DNA from: Bog-756 sp963835465
Lineage (GTDB): Bacteria; Actinomycetota; Acidimicrobiia; Acidimicrobiales; RAAP-2
Assembly (NCBI GenBank): GCA_963835465.1
Contig: CAWIFR010000007.1
Span: forward strand, 186,001-250,000
DNA length: 64,000 bases
Direction: 5' to 3'
The position numbers and the translations under genes are program-made. Below the pieces are notes generated by a model. That model searched no databases. It worked only from the letters and a program-made list of their open reading frames with translations, and was not told the origin of the DNA. Below are positions 27,451 to 36,492 of the stretch, in pieces. The number at the start of each line of letters is the position of its first letter. Position 1 is the first letter of the stretch.

Positions 27451-27465
27451 CTGACGGACCGTCAG
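27451..27465. promoter_or_regulatory. Perfect 7-bp palindrome, possible repressor site
   Basis: ctgacgg-a-ccgtcag is an exact inverted repeat with a one-base centre. It lies upstream of the 26408-27385 gene and downstream of the AIM24 gene. Its size fits a TetR- or GntR-type operator. No regulator gene is adjacent, so its use is an inference. Confidence 0.45.
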
Positions 27466-27572
27466 GGGTGGGGCCCTCCCCTCAGACGCCGAACCGATGC
27501 CCCCGGCGTGGCAGGGAGACGATCCGACTCGGCCCCGGACCCCGACCCGGCGGTCTCGTCGCCGACAAGGGC

Positions 27573-28328
27573 TCAGAGGTTCTTGCCGATGATCCCGCCG
27601 AGGACGCCACCGATGCCGGCGTCGGCCGCCGGATGGTCGTCGCCTCGGGGGAGATAGGGCTCGATGGCCTGGGCGAGAATGGCCACCGTCATGCTCTGCA
27701 GCCACACCCGGCCAGGGCCGGTCAGTGAGACCAGGTGGAGACCGTCGCCGCCAAACGCCATGTTCTTGATACCGGAAAGCCGGGTGATGCTGAAGTTGAC
27801 CACGTCCTCGAACAGCCCCACGTGGCCTGGATGGACGAGCAGGGACTGACCCTCGGCCAGCTCGTAGGTGGTGATCTCCCCCGACAGCTCCACCCACGCC
27901 CGGCCCTGGCCCTCGAGGCGCTGGAGGATGAAGCCGTCACCCCCGTACATCCCGCCCCGGAACGACTGCTGCATCCCGATGGTCGGCACCACCCCGTCGG
28001 TACCGCACACCCATCCGTGCCGGTGGACGAGGTAGCCCTGCCCGGGCCCGATGGCGAGTTCGAAGATCTGCCCGGGCAGCTTGGCGGAGAAGGCCACCAT
28101 CCCCGGGCCGCCCTGGGCCTCGTACTTGGTGAGGAACAGCCCGCCCCCGCCGACGGCCCGCTTCAGTCCGCTCATGATCCCCTTCTGTCCACCGGTCGAG
28201 GTGGTCTGGGTCAGCTGGACATTGGGGGACATCCAAGAGAGCTCGCCATGGGTGGAGATGATCGATTCGCCGGAATCCAGCATCATCTCCAACAGCGGCA
28301 TGGTGGTGCCCTTGATATCGACTTGCAT
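27573..28328 (-). CDS. AIM24-family protein
   Basis: 251 residues matching the AIM24/TIGR00266 beta-helix family throughout: LDSGESIISTHGELSWMSPN, GLKRAVGGGGLFLTKYEAQG, ILQRLEGQGRAWVELSGEIT, LLVHPGHVGLFEDVV, and the terminal LTGPGRVWLQSMT. The Gly-rich C-terminus (GIGGVLGGIIG) is usual. Bacterial members have no firm function; the yeast protein is mitochondrial. It is monocistronic and divergent from dxs. Confidence 0.9.
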   Translation of the reverse strand: MQVDIKGTTMPLLEMMLDSGESIISTHGELSWMSPNVQLTQTTSTGGQKGIMSGLKRAVGGGGLFLTKYEAQGGPGMVAFSAKLPGQIFELAIGPGQGYLVHRHGWVCGTDGVVPTIGMQQSFRGGMYGGDGFILQRLEGQGRAWVELSGEITTYELAEGQSLLVHPGHVGLFEDVVNFSITRLSGIKNMAFGGDGLHLVSLTGPGRVWLQSMTVAILAQAIEPYLPRGDDHPAADAGIGGVLGGIIGKNL

Positions 28329-28577
28329 GTCCTCGCCTCCCTGTGACGCCCTGATCGGTTGACGCCCGATTCCCGGACCGGGGCAGGTCCCCGGGACGCT
28401 GATCGAGCTGGGCGACCGCCTCCCGGGGGCCGGGCGGTGGTACGCAGGGCCAGTCTGCTCCGTAGTGCAGTCGAGGTGGAGGATGCGACCCCGCCTACAG
28501 TGCGAGCCGAGTCCATGATCAGCTGGCTCCGGGGTGGGTCGCTGGTAGCCTCATCGAAAAGGAACCGTCACGTACCC

Positions 28578-30668
28578 ATGATCCTCGAACACATCGACAG
28601 CCCGGCCGACCTCCGCTCCCTCACGGCTGAGGAGCTGACGACCCTGTCAGCCGAGATCCGCGCGTTCATCGTCGACGCCGTCACCGCCACCGGCGGCCAC
28701 CTGGGGTCCAACCTGGGTGTCGTCGAGCTCACGCTGGCGCTGCACCGGACTTTCGACTCCCCCCGTGACGTGCTTCTGTGGGACACCGGCCACCAGGCCT
28801 ATGTGCACAAGCTGGTCACCGGACGGCGTGAGGCATTTCCTCAGCTGCGACAGGCCGACGGGCTCTCGGGTTACCCCAACCGCACCGAGTCCGAGCACGA
28901 CTGGGTCGAGAACAGCCACGCCTCCACCATCCTCAGCTATGCCCACGGACTGGCCAGCTCGTTCCAGCTCCAGGACAGCCAGCGACGGGTGGTCGCCGTC
29001 GTCGGCGATGGGGCCCTCACCGGGGGGATGGCCTACGAGGCCCTCAACAACTTGGGCCACTCCGGCACGCCGGTGGTCATCGTGCTCAACGACAACGGCC
29101 GGTCCTATGCCCCCACCGTCTCCCGCCTCTCCCTCAGCCTCACCCACCTCCGGCTCAACCCGGCCTACGTGCAGGCCCGCCAACGAATCCGCCACCTGAT
29201 CCGCGAGCTGCCCGGCGTGGGTGACCTCGCCTACTCCGGCGTCCACGGACTGACCAGCGCCCTGCGCGAGGTTGTCACGCCACACACCTTCTTCGAGGCA
29301 CTGGGTATCCGCTATGCCGGACCCATCGACGGCCACGACATCGCCGGTGTGGAACAGGCCCTGGCCAACGCAGCGGAGTGGCCGGGGCCCATCGTGGTCC
29401 ACGTCATGACGCAGAAGGGCCGGGGGTACGCACCGGCCGAAGACGACGACGTACAGCGCCTCCACGATGTCAAGGTGACGGCCGTCGCCGTCGAACCGCC
29501 AGCAGAATCCGCTGGCGACCTGGCGATCGCCGGAGCCTCGTCGACCCTTTCGGTGCTGGACCCGGGTCATCCGGATTCGGCTCCCTCCGAACCGGGGTCC
29601 GGCCTCGGGGTGGCGGCCGAACTGCCGGTCACCACCTACACCGACGCCTTCACACGGTCGCTGATCCGGCACGCCGAAGCCGATCCGCGGATCGTTGCCC
29701 TCACCGCGGCCATGCCTGGTCCCACCGGACTGCTTCCCTTCGAAGCCCGCTTCCCCGACCGGTTCGTCGACGTGGGCATCGCCGAACAGCACGCCGTGAC
29801 AGCGGCGGCCGGCATGGCCATGGCCGGCATGCGGCCGGTCGTGGCCGTGTACTCGACCTTCTTCAGCCGGGCCTTCGACCAGGCCAATCTCGACGTCGGG
29901 CTTCACCGCCTGCCCGTGGTCCTGGTCCTCGACCGGGCCGGCATCACCGGCGACGACGGGCCCAGCCACCACGGGGTGCTCGACATGGCCCTCGGCCTGT
30001 CCATCCCCGGCATGACGGTCTTCGCCCCATCCTCGGCCCAGGAGGTCGAGGTCATGCTGGCCGAGGCACTGACCCTCGATGGACCTTCGATGATCCGGTT
30101 CCCGAAGACACCGGCACCGTGGGTGGCGCCGGGAACCATCCCGGCGGTGGGCTCTGGCCTCCACGCCCGTAATGTGCGGGCTGGGGACGGCTCGGTCTGC
30201 CTGCTCGCGGTGGGCAAGATGGTCGCGGTGGCCGAGGAGGCCGCCGACGCGCTTCTCGGTGAGGGGATCGACGTCACCGTATGGGACGTGCGGGTGGTCT
30301 CGGACCCCGATCCCGACATGCTGGACGACGCCCGGCGCCACGACGTGGTCCTCACCGTGGAGGACGGGGTCCGCCAGGGGGGTGCGGGTATGTTCCTGGC
30401 CGAGGCGCTCAGGGCATCGTGCCCCCAGGGGATGGCGCCCCCAGTCGTCTCCCTCGGCATCCCTCGGGCGTACATCCCCCAGGACAAACCCGATCGCATC
30501 CTGGCCCGACTGGGCCTCGACGCCGAGGGGGTGGCCCGCTCGGTTCGAGACGCGGTCGGCGCCCTGGCCCGTCCCGTCGGGGGCGTCCCCGGCGGCCGCA
30601 GCGGCAAGATCTCCCCTGCGGTTCCTCCCCGGACGGCCCGGCTGACGTCCCAGGACTCGCCGGACTGA
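28578..30668 (+). CDS. dxs: 1-deoxy-D-xylulose-5-phosphate synthase
   Basis: 696 residues from ATG 28578 (MILEHIDSPADLRSLTAEEL); the frame is open from 28359 but not family-like there. Thiamine-diphosphate site: VVGDGALTGGMAYEALNNLG and VLNDNGRSYAPTVSRLS. Other hallmarks are DTGHQAYVHKLVTGR, IDGHDIAGVEQAL and HVMTQKGRGYAPAE. The transketolase part has FVDVGIAEQHAVTAAAGMAM and DRAGITGDDGPSHHGVLDMA. It makes the first intermediate of the non-mevalonate isoprenoid pathway. Compared with a usual length of about 620-640, it carries an insert of about 35 residues after KGRGYAPAEDDD and a C-terminal extension of about 30. Confidence 0.95.
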   Translation: MILEHIDSPADLRSLTAEELTTLSAEIRAFIVDAVTATGGHLGSNLGVVELTLALHRTFDSPRDVLLWDTGHQAYVHKLVTGRREAFPQLRQADGLSGYPNRTESEHDWVENSHASTILSYAHGLASSFQLQDSQRRVVAVVGDGALTGGMAYEALNNLGHSGTPVVIVLNDNGRSYAPTVSRLSLSLTHLRLNPAYVQARQRIRHLIRELPGVGDLAYSGVHGLTSALREVVTPHTFFEALGIRYAGPIDGHDIAGVEQALANAAEWPGPIVVHVMTQKGRGYAPAEDDDVQRLHDVKVTAVAVEPPAESAGDLAIAGASSTLSVLDPGHPDSAPSEPGSGLGVAAELPVTTYTDAFTRSLIRHAEADPRIVALTAAMPGPTGLLPFEARFPDRFVDVGIAEQHAVTAAAGMAMAGMRPVVAVYSTFFSRAFDQANLDVGLHRLPVVLVLDRAGITGDDGPSHHGVLDMALGLSIPGMTVFAPSSAQEVEVMLAEALTLDGPSMIRFPKTPAPWVAPGTIPAVGSGLHARNVRAGDGSVCLLAVGKMVAVAEEAADALLGEGIDVTVWDVRVVSDPDPDMLDDARRHDVVLTVEDGVRQGGAGMFLAEALRASCPQGMAPPVVSLGIPRAYIPQDKPDRILARLGLDAEGVARSVRDAVGALARPVGGVPGGRSGKISPAVPPRTARLTSQDSPD

Positions 30669-30775
30669 ACCTTTGCCGGGCGCAGTGACCGGCGATCGGT
30701 TCCCCCGACGGCGACTCGGACCGGATCATCTCAGGCCGGCCCGGACGCCACCCCTCGGGCGGTTGCCGCCGGAAT

Positions 30776-30789
30776 CGAAACGTGTTCTA
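30776..30789. promoter_or_regulatory. KstR-like operator (one mismatch)
   Basis: The 14-mer CGAAACGTGTTCTA matches the mycobacterial KstR consensus TnnAACnnGTTnnA at all but the first base. It ends 11 bases before the start codon of the FadD19-like ligase, where a bound repressor would block initiation. Two further matches occur in this island, at 34613 and 41860. Confidence 0.6.
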
Positions 30790-30800
30790 CTAACTGGCCG

Positions 30801-32444
30801 ATGACGTTCAACCTGGCTGACCTGTTCGAATCGGCTGTCGACGCCTTCGGGGACCGCGAGTACCTGGTGGCCGACGGCGAGCGCCGCACGTTCGCAGAGA
30901 TGGAGGACCGGGCCAACCGGTTGGCCCACTTCCTGTCCGCCCAGGGAATCGGCCCCGGTGACCACGTGGGTATCTACTCACTGAACAGCGTGGAGTGGGT
31001 GGAGACGGCCTGGGCCGTGTTCAAGCTGCGTGCGGTGTGGATCAACATCAACTACCGCTACGTGAAGGACGAGCTCCGCTACCTGTTCACCAACGCCGAC
31101 CTCAAAGCCCTGGTCCACCAGGCCTCCTACGGGCCCCAGGTCACCGACCTGCTACCCGAGCTACCCGAGCTCCGCCTGGTGATCACCATCGACGACGGTT
31201 CGGGCCAGCCACCCCCCGAAGGAGCCGTCCCCTACGAGGAGGCCCTGGCCTCGGGCAGCCCCGATCGCGACTTCGCCCCCCGGTCCAACGACGACCACTA
31301 CATCCTCTACACCGGGGGCACCACCGGCATGCCCAAGGGCGTGGTGTGGCGGCACGAGGACGTCTTCTACGCCCTGGGCGGTGGCGTCGACCCCCATACC
31401 AATACTCGGATCCAGTCTCCCGAGGAGATGGTGGAGAAGGGCAGGGGAGGTCAGGTCACCCTGCTGCCCATCGCCCCGCTGATGCACGGAGCCACCCAGT
31501 GGTCGATCATGGGCCAGAGCTTCGTGGGGAATCGGACCATCCTGGTCCCCAAATTCGACCCCCACGAAGTCTGGGGACTGGTGGAATCCGAAGGGGCCAA
31601 CTCCATCATGATCACCGGCGATGCCATGGGGAAGCCGCTGGTCGAGGCACTCGATGACCCGGGCGCCTCCTACGATCTCTCGTCGCTGTACGCCATCACC
31701 TCCTCGGCGGCCCTGTTCTCGGCCCCGGTCAAAGACGAGTTCTTCAAGCACCTCCCCAACATCATGATCATCGATGCCATCGGCTCGTCGGAGTCCGGCA
31801 ACAACGGCATGGTGACCATGGACAAGGACCACACGGCCATGAAGAGCGGGCCCACCGTCTCGGTGCTCGGCAACACCGTGGTGTTCGACGAGGACATGAA
31901 GGTGGTGGAGCCGGGCTCCGGGGTCATCGGCAAAATCGCCCGATACGGCGACATCCCCCTCGGCTACTACAACGACCCGGTCAAGACGGCGGAGGTGTTC
32001 ATCCACGTCAACGGGGTCCGCTACGTGATGCCCGGTGACTTCGCCACCGTGGAGGCCGACGGCGGCATCACCCTGCTCGGTCGGGGCTCGGTTTCCATCA
32101 ACTCCGGCGGTGAGAAGATCTTCCCCGAGGAGGTGGAGTCGGCCGTCCGGTCCCACCCTGAGGTGTTCGACGCCATTGTGGTGGGTGCGCCCGATAACCG
32201 GTGGGGGCAACGGGTGGCCGCCATCATCCAGCCCCGGGCGGACAAGCATCCGTCGCTGGAGGACATCCAGGTGCACTGTCGCGAGGCCATCGCCGGCTAC
32301 AAGGTGCCCCGCCAGCTCCACGTCGTGGAGACCATCGTGCGCTCCCCCAGCGGGAAGCCGGACTATCGATGGGCGGCCGACGTGGTGGCCGAGGTGCCAG
32401 CGGAGACCGACAGCGGCGGACTCAGGACCTCCTCGGGCCAGTGA
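30801..32444 (+). CDS. Acyl-CoA ligase, FadD19-like (steroid side-chain activation)
   Basis: 547 residues. Adenylating-enzyme motifs are intact: YTGGTTGMPKGVVWRHEDVF (P-loop A3), IMITGDAMGKPL, AIGSSESGNNGMV, GYYNDPVKTAEVF, YVMPGDFATVEADGG, GRGSVSINSGGEKIFPEEVE and SPSGKPDYRWA with the catalytic Lys. The VVWRHED and SINSGGEKI..EEVE signatures and the 547-residue length match mycobacterial FadD19, which couples CoA to the C26 carboxylate of the sterol side chain. A KstR-like site lies directly upstream. Substrate specificity is inferred from similarity recalled and from context. Confidence 0.85.
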   Translation: MTFNLADLFESAVDAFGDREYLVADGERRTFAEMEDRANRLAHFLSAQGIGPGDHVGIYSLNSVEWVETAWAVFKLRAVWININYRYVKDELRYLFTNADLKALVHQASYGPQVTDLLPELPELRLVITIDDGSGQPPPEGAVPYEEALASGSPDRDFAPRSNDDHYILYTGGTTGMPKGVVWRHEDVFYALGGGVDPHTNTRIQSPEEMVEKGRGGQVTLLPIAPLMHGATQWSIMGQSFVGNRTILVPKFDPHEVWGLVESEGANSIMITGDAMGKPLVEALDDPGASYDLSSLYAITSSAALFSAPVKDEFFKHLPNIMIIDAIGSSESGNNGMVTMDKDHTAMKSGPTVSVLGNTVVFDEDMKVVEPGSGVIGKIARYGDIPLGYYNDPVKTAEVFIHVNGVRYVMPGDFATVEADGGITLLGRGSVSINSGGEKIFPEEVESAVRSHPEVFDAIVVGAPDNRWGQRVAAIIQPRADKHPSLEDIQVHCREAIAGYKVPRQLHVVETIVRSPSGKPDYRWAADVVAEVPAETDSGGLRTSSGQ

Positions 32445-32491
32445 CCGTGGCCCCGGCATCGGCCCGGCGGGGACGGTAGGGGGGCAGACTC

Positions 32492-33133
32492 GTGCCCATC
32501 GAACTCGTTGAATTGGCCGCGCCGGGCAGCTGTGCCGTCCTGACCCAGGAGATCCAGCGCGGCGTCCTCGGGGACCTCACCTCGTTCCCGCAACTGGCGG
32601 AGGCGGCAAGCCAGATCGGGGTCATCCCCAACACGGCTCGCCTGGTGACCAGGGCCCGTCAGCTGGGCGTCCCGGTGATCCACTGCACTGCGGAGTTCCG
32701 GGCCGACCGGGCCGGGTCCACGGTGAACTGTTCGCTGATCGCCGCCATGGTCCGCAACCCCGACCATCTCTTGGTGGGCACTCCGGCGGCTGAACTCGTT
32801 CCCGAGCTGGGCCCCGAGCCACAGGACCTGGTGTCGAACAGGATCCACGGTGTCTCACCCTTCACGGGGACGTCACTCGACACCTGGCTGCGGAACCTGG
32901 GGGTGGAGACGGTGGTGGCCACCGGGGTCTCGGTCAATCTGGGCGTGTTGGGACTGGCCATCGAGGCGGTCAACCTCGGGTATCAGGTGGTGGTCCCGAG
33001 GGACACCGTGGCCGGCATCCCGACCGCCTACGCCGATGCGGTGCTGGACAACACCTTCCCCCTGATCACCACGCTGACGACGGTCGATGAGCTGCTCACC
33101 GCATGGGAATCCGCGTCAACACCGCCCACCTGA
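32492..33133 (+). CDS. Isochorismatase-fold protein lacking the catalytic cysteine
   Basis: 213 residues from GTG 32492. The fold is that of cysteine hydrolases: CAVLTQEIQRGVLGDL at the first strand, RQLGVPVIHCTAEFRADRAG, SPFTGTSLDTWLRNLGVETV, VVATGVSVNLGVLGLAIEAV and NLGYQVVVPRDTVAGIP. Where active members have TGxxTNxCV, this protein has TGVSVNLGV, so Gly replaces the nucleophile. The Asp normally in LLxxDMQ is absent too. Hydrolase activity is therefore doubtful; related actinobacterial proteins share this change. It follows the FadD19-like gene by 47 bases and probably belongs to the same transcript. Confidence 0.8.
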   Translation: MPIELVELAAPGSCAVLTQEIQRGVLGDLTSFPQLAEAASQIGVIPNTARLVTRARQLGVPVIHCTAEFRADRAGSTVNCSLIAAMVRNPDHLLVGTPAAELVPELGPEPQDLVSNRIHGVSPFTGTSLDTWLRNLGVETVVATGVSVNLGVLGLAIEAVNLGYQVVVPRDTVAGIPTAYADAVLDNTFPLITTLTTVDELLTAWESASTPPT

Positions 33134-33321
33134 ACTGGTAGTTTCCCCAAAGACTAACGCTGCACTAGACAGTTAGATCGAGGGTTTGACCGACCCTTCC
33201 TCCCCGCCTGCACCCTTCGCCGGGCCGGGCGACTCGGGCGGACTGCCCGTGACGAAGCTGAGGGACAGATGGGTGACCCAGCGGAGATCCCGGCTCGCTC
33301 GGGCCGCCATCACCGCGGCGG

Positions 33322-34545
33322 CTACAGCGTGCGGGAGCCGTCCAGCTGGATCATGGCATTGGTGGGCAACTCCTCCACGGTGATATCCGGGATGGGGAAG
33401 TTGAAGGGTTGGTACTTGGGCTGGGCCGCCTGCCGGTACCGGGTGGTGGAGTGGAGCGGGTCGGTGTCGAACTGAGGGATGACCTTGGTGCCGAACACCT
33501 CGAGCATCTCGTGCACCTCGTCCTCCATCAGGGAGTCGGAGGGGAGGCCGAACACCAGCTGGTCGCAGCCGACGGTCTGGTACCTCGCCGCCTGTTCTGC
33601 CACCTCGTCAGGCTCGCCGCACAGGAGCCAGCCGTTCTCGATCAGGTAGTCGAGCTGGGCTTCGTCGGCGATGGTATGGGGGCGCTCGGGCCAGACGGGC
33701 ACACCCTCCTGATGAGGGATGGTGTCGTGGTAATTGCACACCAGTGAGTAGAGATAGCCCCGTCCATGGCGGAGGGCGACCTGTCGGGCCCGCTTGCGAT
33801 CGTTGAGGCAGATGACGGCGTTGGTCATCATGACGTTGTCGTTCTTGAACTGGCCGAGGGGCTCGGTGCAGTTGGCGATCCCCTCCTTGTAGGCCTCGAT
33901 CCGCCCCTTCAGGTTGTAGACCGGCTCGAAGTTGAAGGCGATGGCACCGATGCCCAGTTCCCCGGCCTGGGTGAATGTGCCCGGATTGCCGCAGCCCACC
34001 CAGATTGGTGGATGGCCCTTGCGCTCATACGGCTTGGGCAGGATGTTGTGGGGGTAGGGGACGGTGAAACTCACCCCCTCGTACATGTAGTCCTGCTCCT
34101 CCCACATGCGCGGGATCTCGCGGATGACCTCGTTCCACTCGGCCTTGGTCGAGTTCTTGTCGAGGTTGTTGAAGGTGGCGATCTCGTGGCTGCCCGCACC
34201 CCGACCGGTCCCCCACTCGAAGCGCCCCTCGAAGAGGTGGTCGAGCATGGCCACCCGCTCCGCCGAGCGCACCGGGTGGTTGACCCGGGGCGAGAGGTTC
34301 ATGATGCCGGTGCCGACGTGGATCTGCTCGGTGGCGTGGGCCAGGTAGCCCATGACCACCTCGGGGGCAGACATGTGGCTGTACTCGGTCAGCGCGTGGT
34401 GCTCCCCCACCCAGGCGTACTTCCAGTTGTACTTGTCGGCGGCGATGGCATAGGCGATCTCCCGCCTGAACATCTCGTGCTCACACGTCGGATCGTGTGC
34501 GGCCTGCCCGGGCAGATAGCCGTTGAGAAAGACTCCGAACTCCAT
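33322..34545 (-). CDS. LLM-class flavin/F420-dependent oxidoreductase
   Basis: 407 residues from ATG 34545 (MEFGVFLNGYLPGQAAHDPT), preceded by AGGAG. Bacterial luciferase-fold motifs: KYAWVGEHHALTEYSHMSAP, ATEQIHVGTGIMNLSPRVNH, RVAMLDHLFEGRFEWGTGRG, HPPIWVGCGNPGTF and VFGLPSDSLMEDEVHEMLEV. LLM enzymes use FMN or F420 for monooxygenation or hydride transfer. The gene is divergent from the FadD17-like ligase, and the exact KstR-like site between them suggests a role in the steroid island. The cofactor and substrate are not determined. Confidence 0.88.
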   Translation of the reverse strand: MEFGVFLNGYLPGQAAHDPTCEHEMFRREIAYAIAADKYNWKYAWVGEHHALTEYSHMSAPEVVMGYLAHATEQIHVGTGIMNLSPRVNHPVRSAERVAMLDHLFEGRFEWGTGRGAGSHEIATFNNLDKNSTKAEWNEVIREIPRMWEEQDYMYEGVSFTVPYPHNILPKPYERKGHPPIWVGCGNPGTFTQAGELGIGAIAFNFEPVYNLKGRIEAYKEGIANCTEPLGQFKNDNVMMTNAVICLNDRKRARQVALRHGRGYLYSLVCNYHDTIPHQEGVPVWPERPHTIADEAQLDYLIENGWLLCGEPDEVAEQAARYQTVGCDQLVFGLPSDSLMEDEVHEMLEVFGTKVIPQFDTDPLHSTTRYRQAAQPKYQPFNFPIPDITVEELPTNAMIQLDGSRTL

Positions 34546-34612
34546 GGGGGTGGTGCTCCTTCCGCTCCAGCGCTGGGCCTCATTTTCACGGTAACACGGG
34601 CCTCTGATAAAT

Positions 34613-34626
34613 TGCAACGTGTTCCA
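34613..34626. promoter_or_regulatory. KstR operator, exact consensus match
   Basis: TGCAACGTGTTCCA fits TnnAACnnGTTnnA at every defined base. It lies in the 172-base divergent region between the LLM gene (start 34545) and the FadD17-like gene (start 34718), and could control both. KstR is a TetR-family repressor of cholesterol catabolism in mycobacteria; no kstR gene is in this window. Confidence 0.7.
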
Positions 34627-34717
34627 GATTTGTGCCTAGCTCGCCCTCCGCCAGGGCGATCGGACCTACGGTGGCCCCTCGACGGCACGACGTGCGGACA
34701 GCGACCAGGGGGAACCG

Positions 34718-36382
34718 ATGCAGACCATCGACGTGTTGATCCGTCAGCGGGCCGGAGACCACCGCGAGGGTCTTCTGTTCGCCGATCGCGCCTGGACCCA
34801 CGACCAGGTGGTCCAAGCTCAGGCCGACCGCGCCGCAGTGCTGGCTTCGCTGCGTCGATCGGGTCCCTTCCATGTGGCCCTGCTGATGGACAACGTGCCC
34901 GAATACCTCTTCTGGATGGGGGCGGCGGCGCTGGCCGGCGCCGTGATCGTCGGCGGCAACCCCACCCACCGAGGCGACGAACTCGCCCGGGACCTCTCCC
35001 ACACCCAGTGCCAGCTGCTGGTGACCAACGCCGAGTACTTCCCTCTGGTCGACGGGTACGACCTGGGTCCGGCGCTGCCCGCCGAGCGCATTCTGGTGGT
35101 GGACGACGCCTGCGGCGATCTGGCCTCCCCGGCCACGCCTTACGGGACGCTGGTGGCCGCCACGTCGGGGGCGGCCCTTCCCGACGCAGGGGAGACGGCG
35201 GTGACCGAGGACTCGCTCGGTCTGCTCCTGTTCACCTCGGGCACGTCGGGGGCACCCAAGGCCTGTCTGTGCAGCCAGGGCCGGTTGGCCCGTATCGGGG
35301 GCATCGTGGCCCAGATGTTCTCGCTGACCGAGGACGACGTCTGCTACCTGGCCATGCCCCTGTTCCACTCCAACGCCTTGATGGCCGGGTGGGCCCCGGC
35401 CCTGGCCGCCGGGGCCACCATGGCCCTGCGCGAGCGGTTCAGCGCATCGCAGTTCCTCGGCGATGTACGTCGGTATGGCGTGACCTACTTCAACTACGTC
35501 GGCAAGCCGCTGTCCTACATCCTGGCCACCCCGGAGCTCCCCGATGATGCCGACAACCCGCTCCGTCGTTGTTTCGGCAACGAGGCGGCCGAGGCAGACG
35601 TGGCTCGGTTCGCCGAGCGGTTCGGATGCACCGTGCAGGACGCCTATGGCTCCACCGAGGGTGGCGCCTCGGTGACCCGCACGCCGGACACCCCCCGCGG
35701 CGCCCTCGGTCGAGCCATGGCCGGGACGCTGATCATCAACCCCGATACCGGCGAGGAGTGTCCGAGGGCGGTCTTCGATGAGCACGGCCTCCTGCTCAAC
35801 GCCGAGGAGGCCATCGGAGAGATGGTCAGCCAGACGGGCGGGGCGGGCTTCGAGGGCTACTGGCACAACGCCGAGGCCGAGGCGTCCCGGGTGCGCGATG
35901 GCTGGTACTGGACCGGCGACCTCGCCTACCGGGATGAGGACGACTTCTTCTACTTTGCCGGCCGTGACTTCGACTGGCTGCGGGTGGACGGGGAGAACTT
36001 CGCCGCCGCCCCCATCGAAGGGATTCTCCAGCGCCACCCTGACGTGATACTGGCCTCGGTCTATGCCGTCCCCGACACCGTGGTCGGCGATCAGGTCATG
36101 GCCACTGTGCTGCTGCGGCCGGGGAGTTCGTTCGATCCGGTCGGATTCGCCGAGTTCCTGGCCGGCGAGGCTGACCTCGGGACCAAGTGGGCGCCGCGCT
36201 ACGTCCGGGTGACCGACGACCTGCCCGAGACGGCCACCACCAAGGTATTGAAGCGTGTCCTGCGTAACGAGGGGTGGCGCTGCCCAGAGCCGGTCTGGTG
36301 GCGTCCCGAGAAGGACGGCGGATACCGGCTGTTGAACCCGGAGGACGCCGACATCCTGGACCGGTCCGTGGCGCAACGCTGA
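34718..36382 (+). CDS. Acyl-CoA ligase, FadD17-like
   Basis: 554 residues from ATG 34718 (MQTIDVLIRQRAGDHREGLL). Motifs: LFTSGTSGAPKACLCSQGRL (P-loop), YLAMPLFHSNALMAGWAPAL, YVGKPLSYILATPE, DAYGSTEGGASVTRTP, WYWTGDLAYRDEDDFFYFAG, DFDWLRVDGENFAAAPIEGI and ATTKVLKRVL with the catalytic Lys. The FHSNALMAGW and FNYVGKPLSYIL stretches match the mycobacterial FadD17 group, which is implicated in sterol side-chain activation. A KstR-like site is about 90 bases upstream. The assignment to a sterol substrate is an inference. Confidence 0.83.
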   Translation: MQTIDVLIRQRAGDHREGLLFADRAWTHDQVVQAQADRAAVLASLRRSGPFHVALLMDNVPEYLFWMGAAALAGAVIVGGNPTHRGDELARDLSHTQCQLLVTNAEYFPLVDGYDLGPALPAERILVVDDACGDLASPATPYGTLVAATSGAALPDAGETAVTEDSLGLLLFTSGTSGAPKACLCSQGRLARIGGIVAQMFSLTEDDVCYLAMPLFHSNALMAGWAPALAAGATMALRERFSASQFLGDVRRYGVTYFNYVGKPLSYILATPELPDDADNPLRRCFGNEAAEADVARFAERFGCTVQDAYGSTEGGASVTRTPDTPRGALGRAMAGTLIINPDTGEECPRAVFDEHGLLLNAEEAIGEMVSQTGGAGFEGYWHNAEAEASRVRDGWYWTGDLAYRDEDDFFYFAGRDFDWLRVDGENFAAAPIEGILQRHPDVILASVYAVPDTVVGDQVMATVLLRPGSSFDPVGFAEFLAGEADLGTKWAPRYVRVTDDLPETATTKVLKRVLRNEGWRCPEPVWWRPEKDGGYRLLNPEDADILDRSVAQR

Positions 36383-36492
36383 GGCGATGCCCACGAACGG
36401 AGGGACCGTCCCCCGGCGGCGGTCGCCAGCTCGCGCCGTTGGGCGGGGTCGCCGAGAGCCGGCGGTTCACCGCTGAGGCGGGTGTACCCCGA

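Noticed and set aside
26638..27897. A 419-codon minus-strand frame
   Set aside because: Same-strand frame-shifted shadow of the 26408-27385 and AIM24 genes, Arg/Ser/Pro-rich.
28647..30341. A 564-codon open frame on the minus strand
   Set aside because: Antisense to dxs; composition typical of high-GC shadow frames.
31161..32459. A 432-codon minus-strand frame
   Set aside because: Antisense to the FadD19-like ligase; no recognisable features.
33766..35547. A 593-codon open frame on the plus strand
   Set aside because: It is antisense to the LLM gene and then overlaps the FadD17-like gene in another frame; composition is Gly/Arg/His-rich with no domain.
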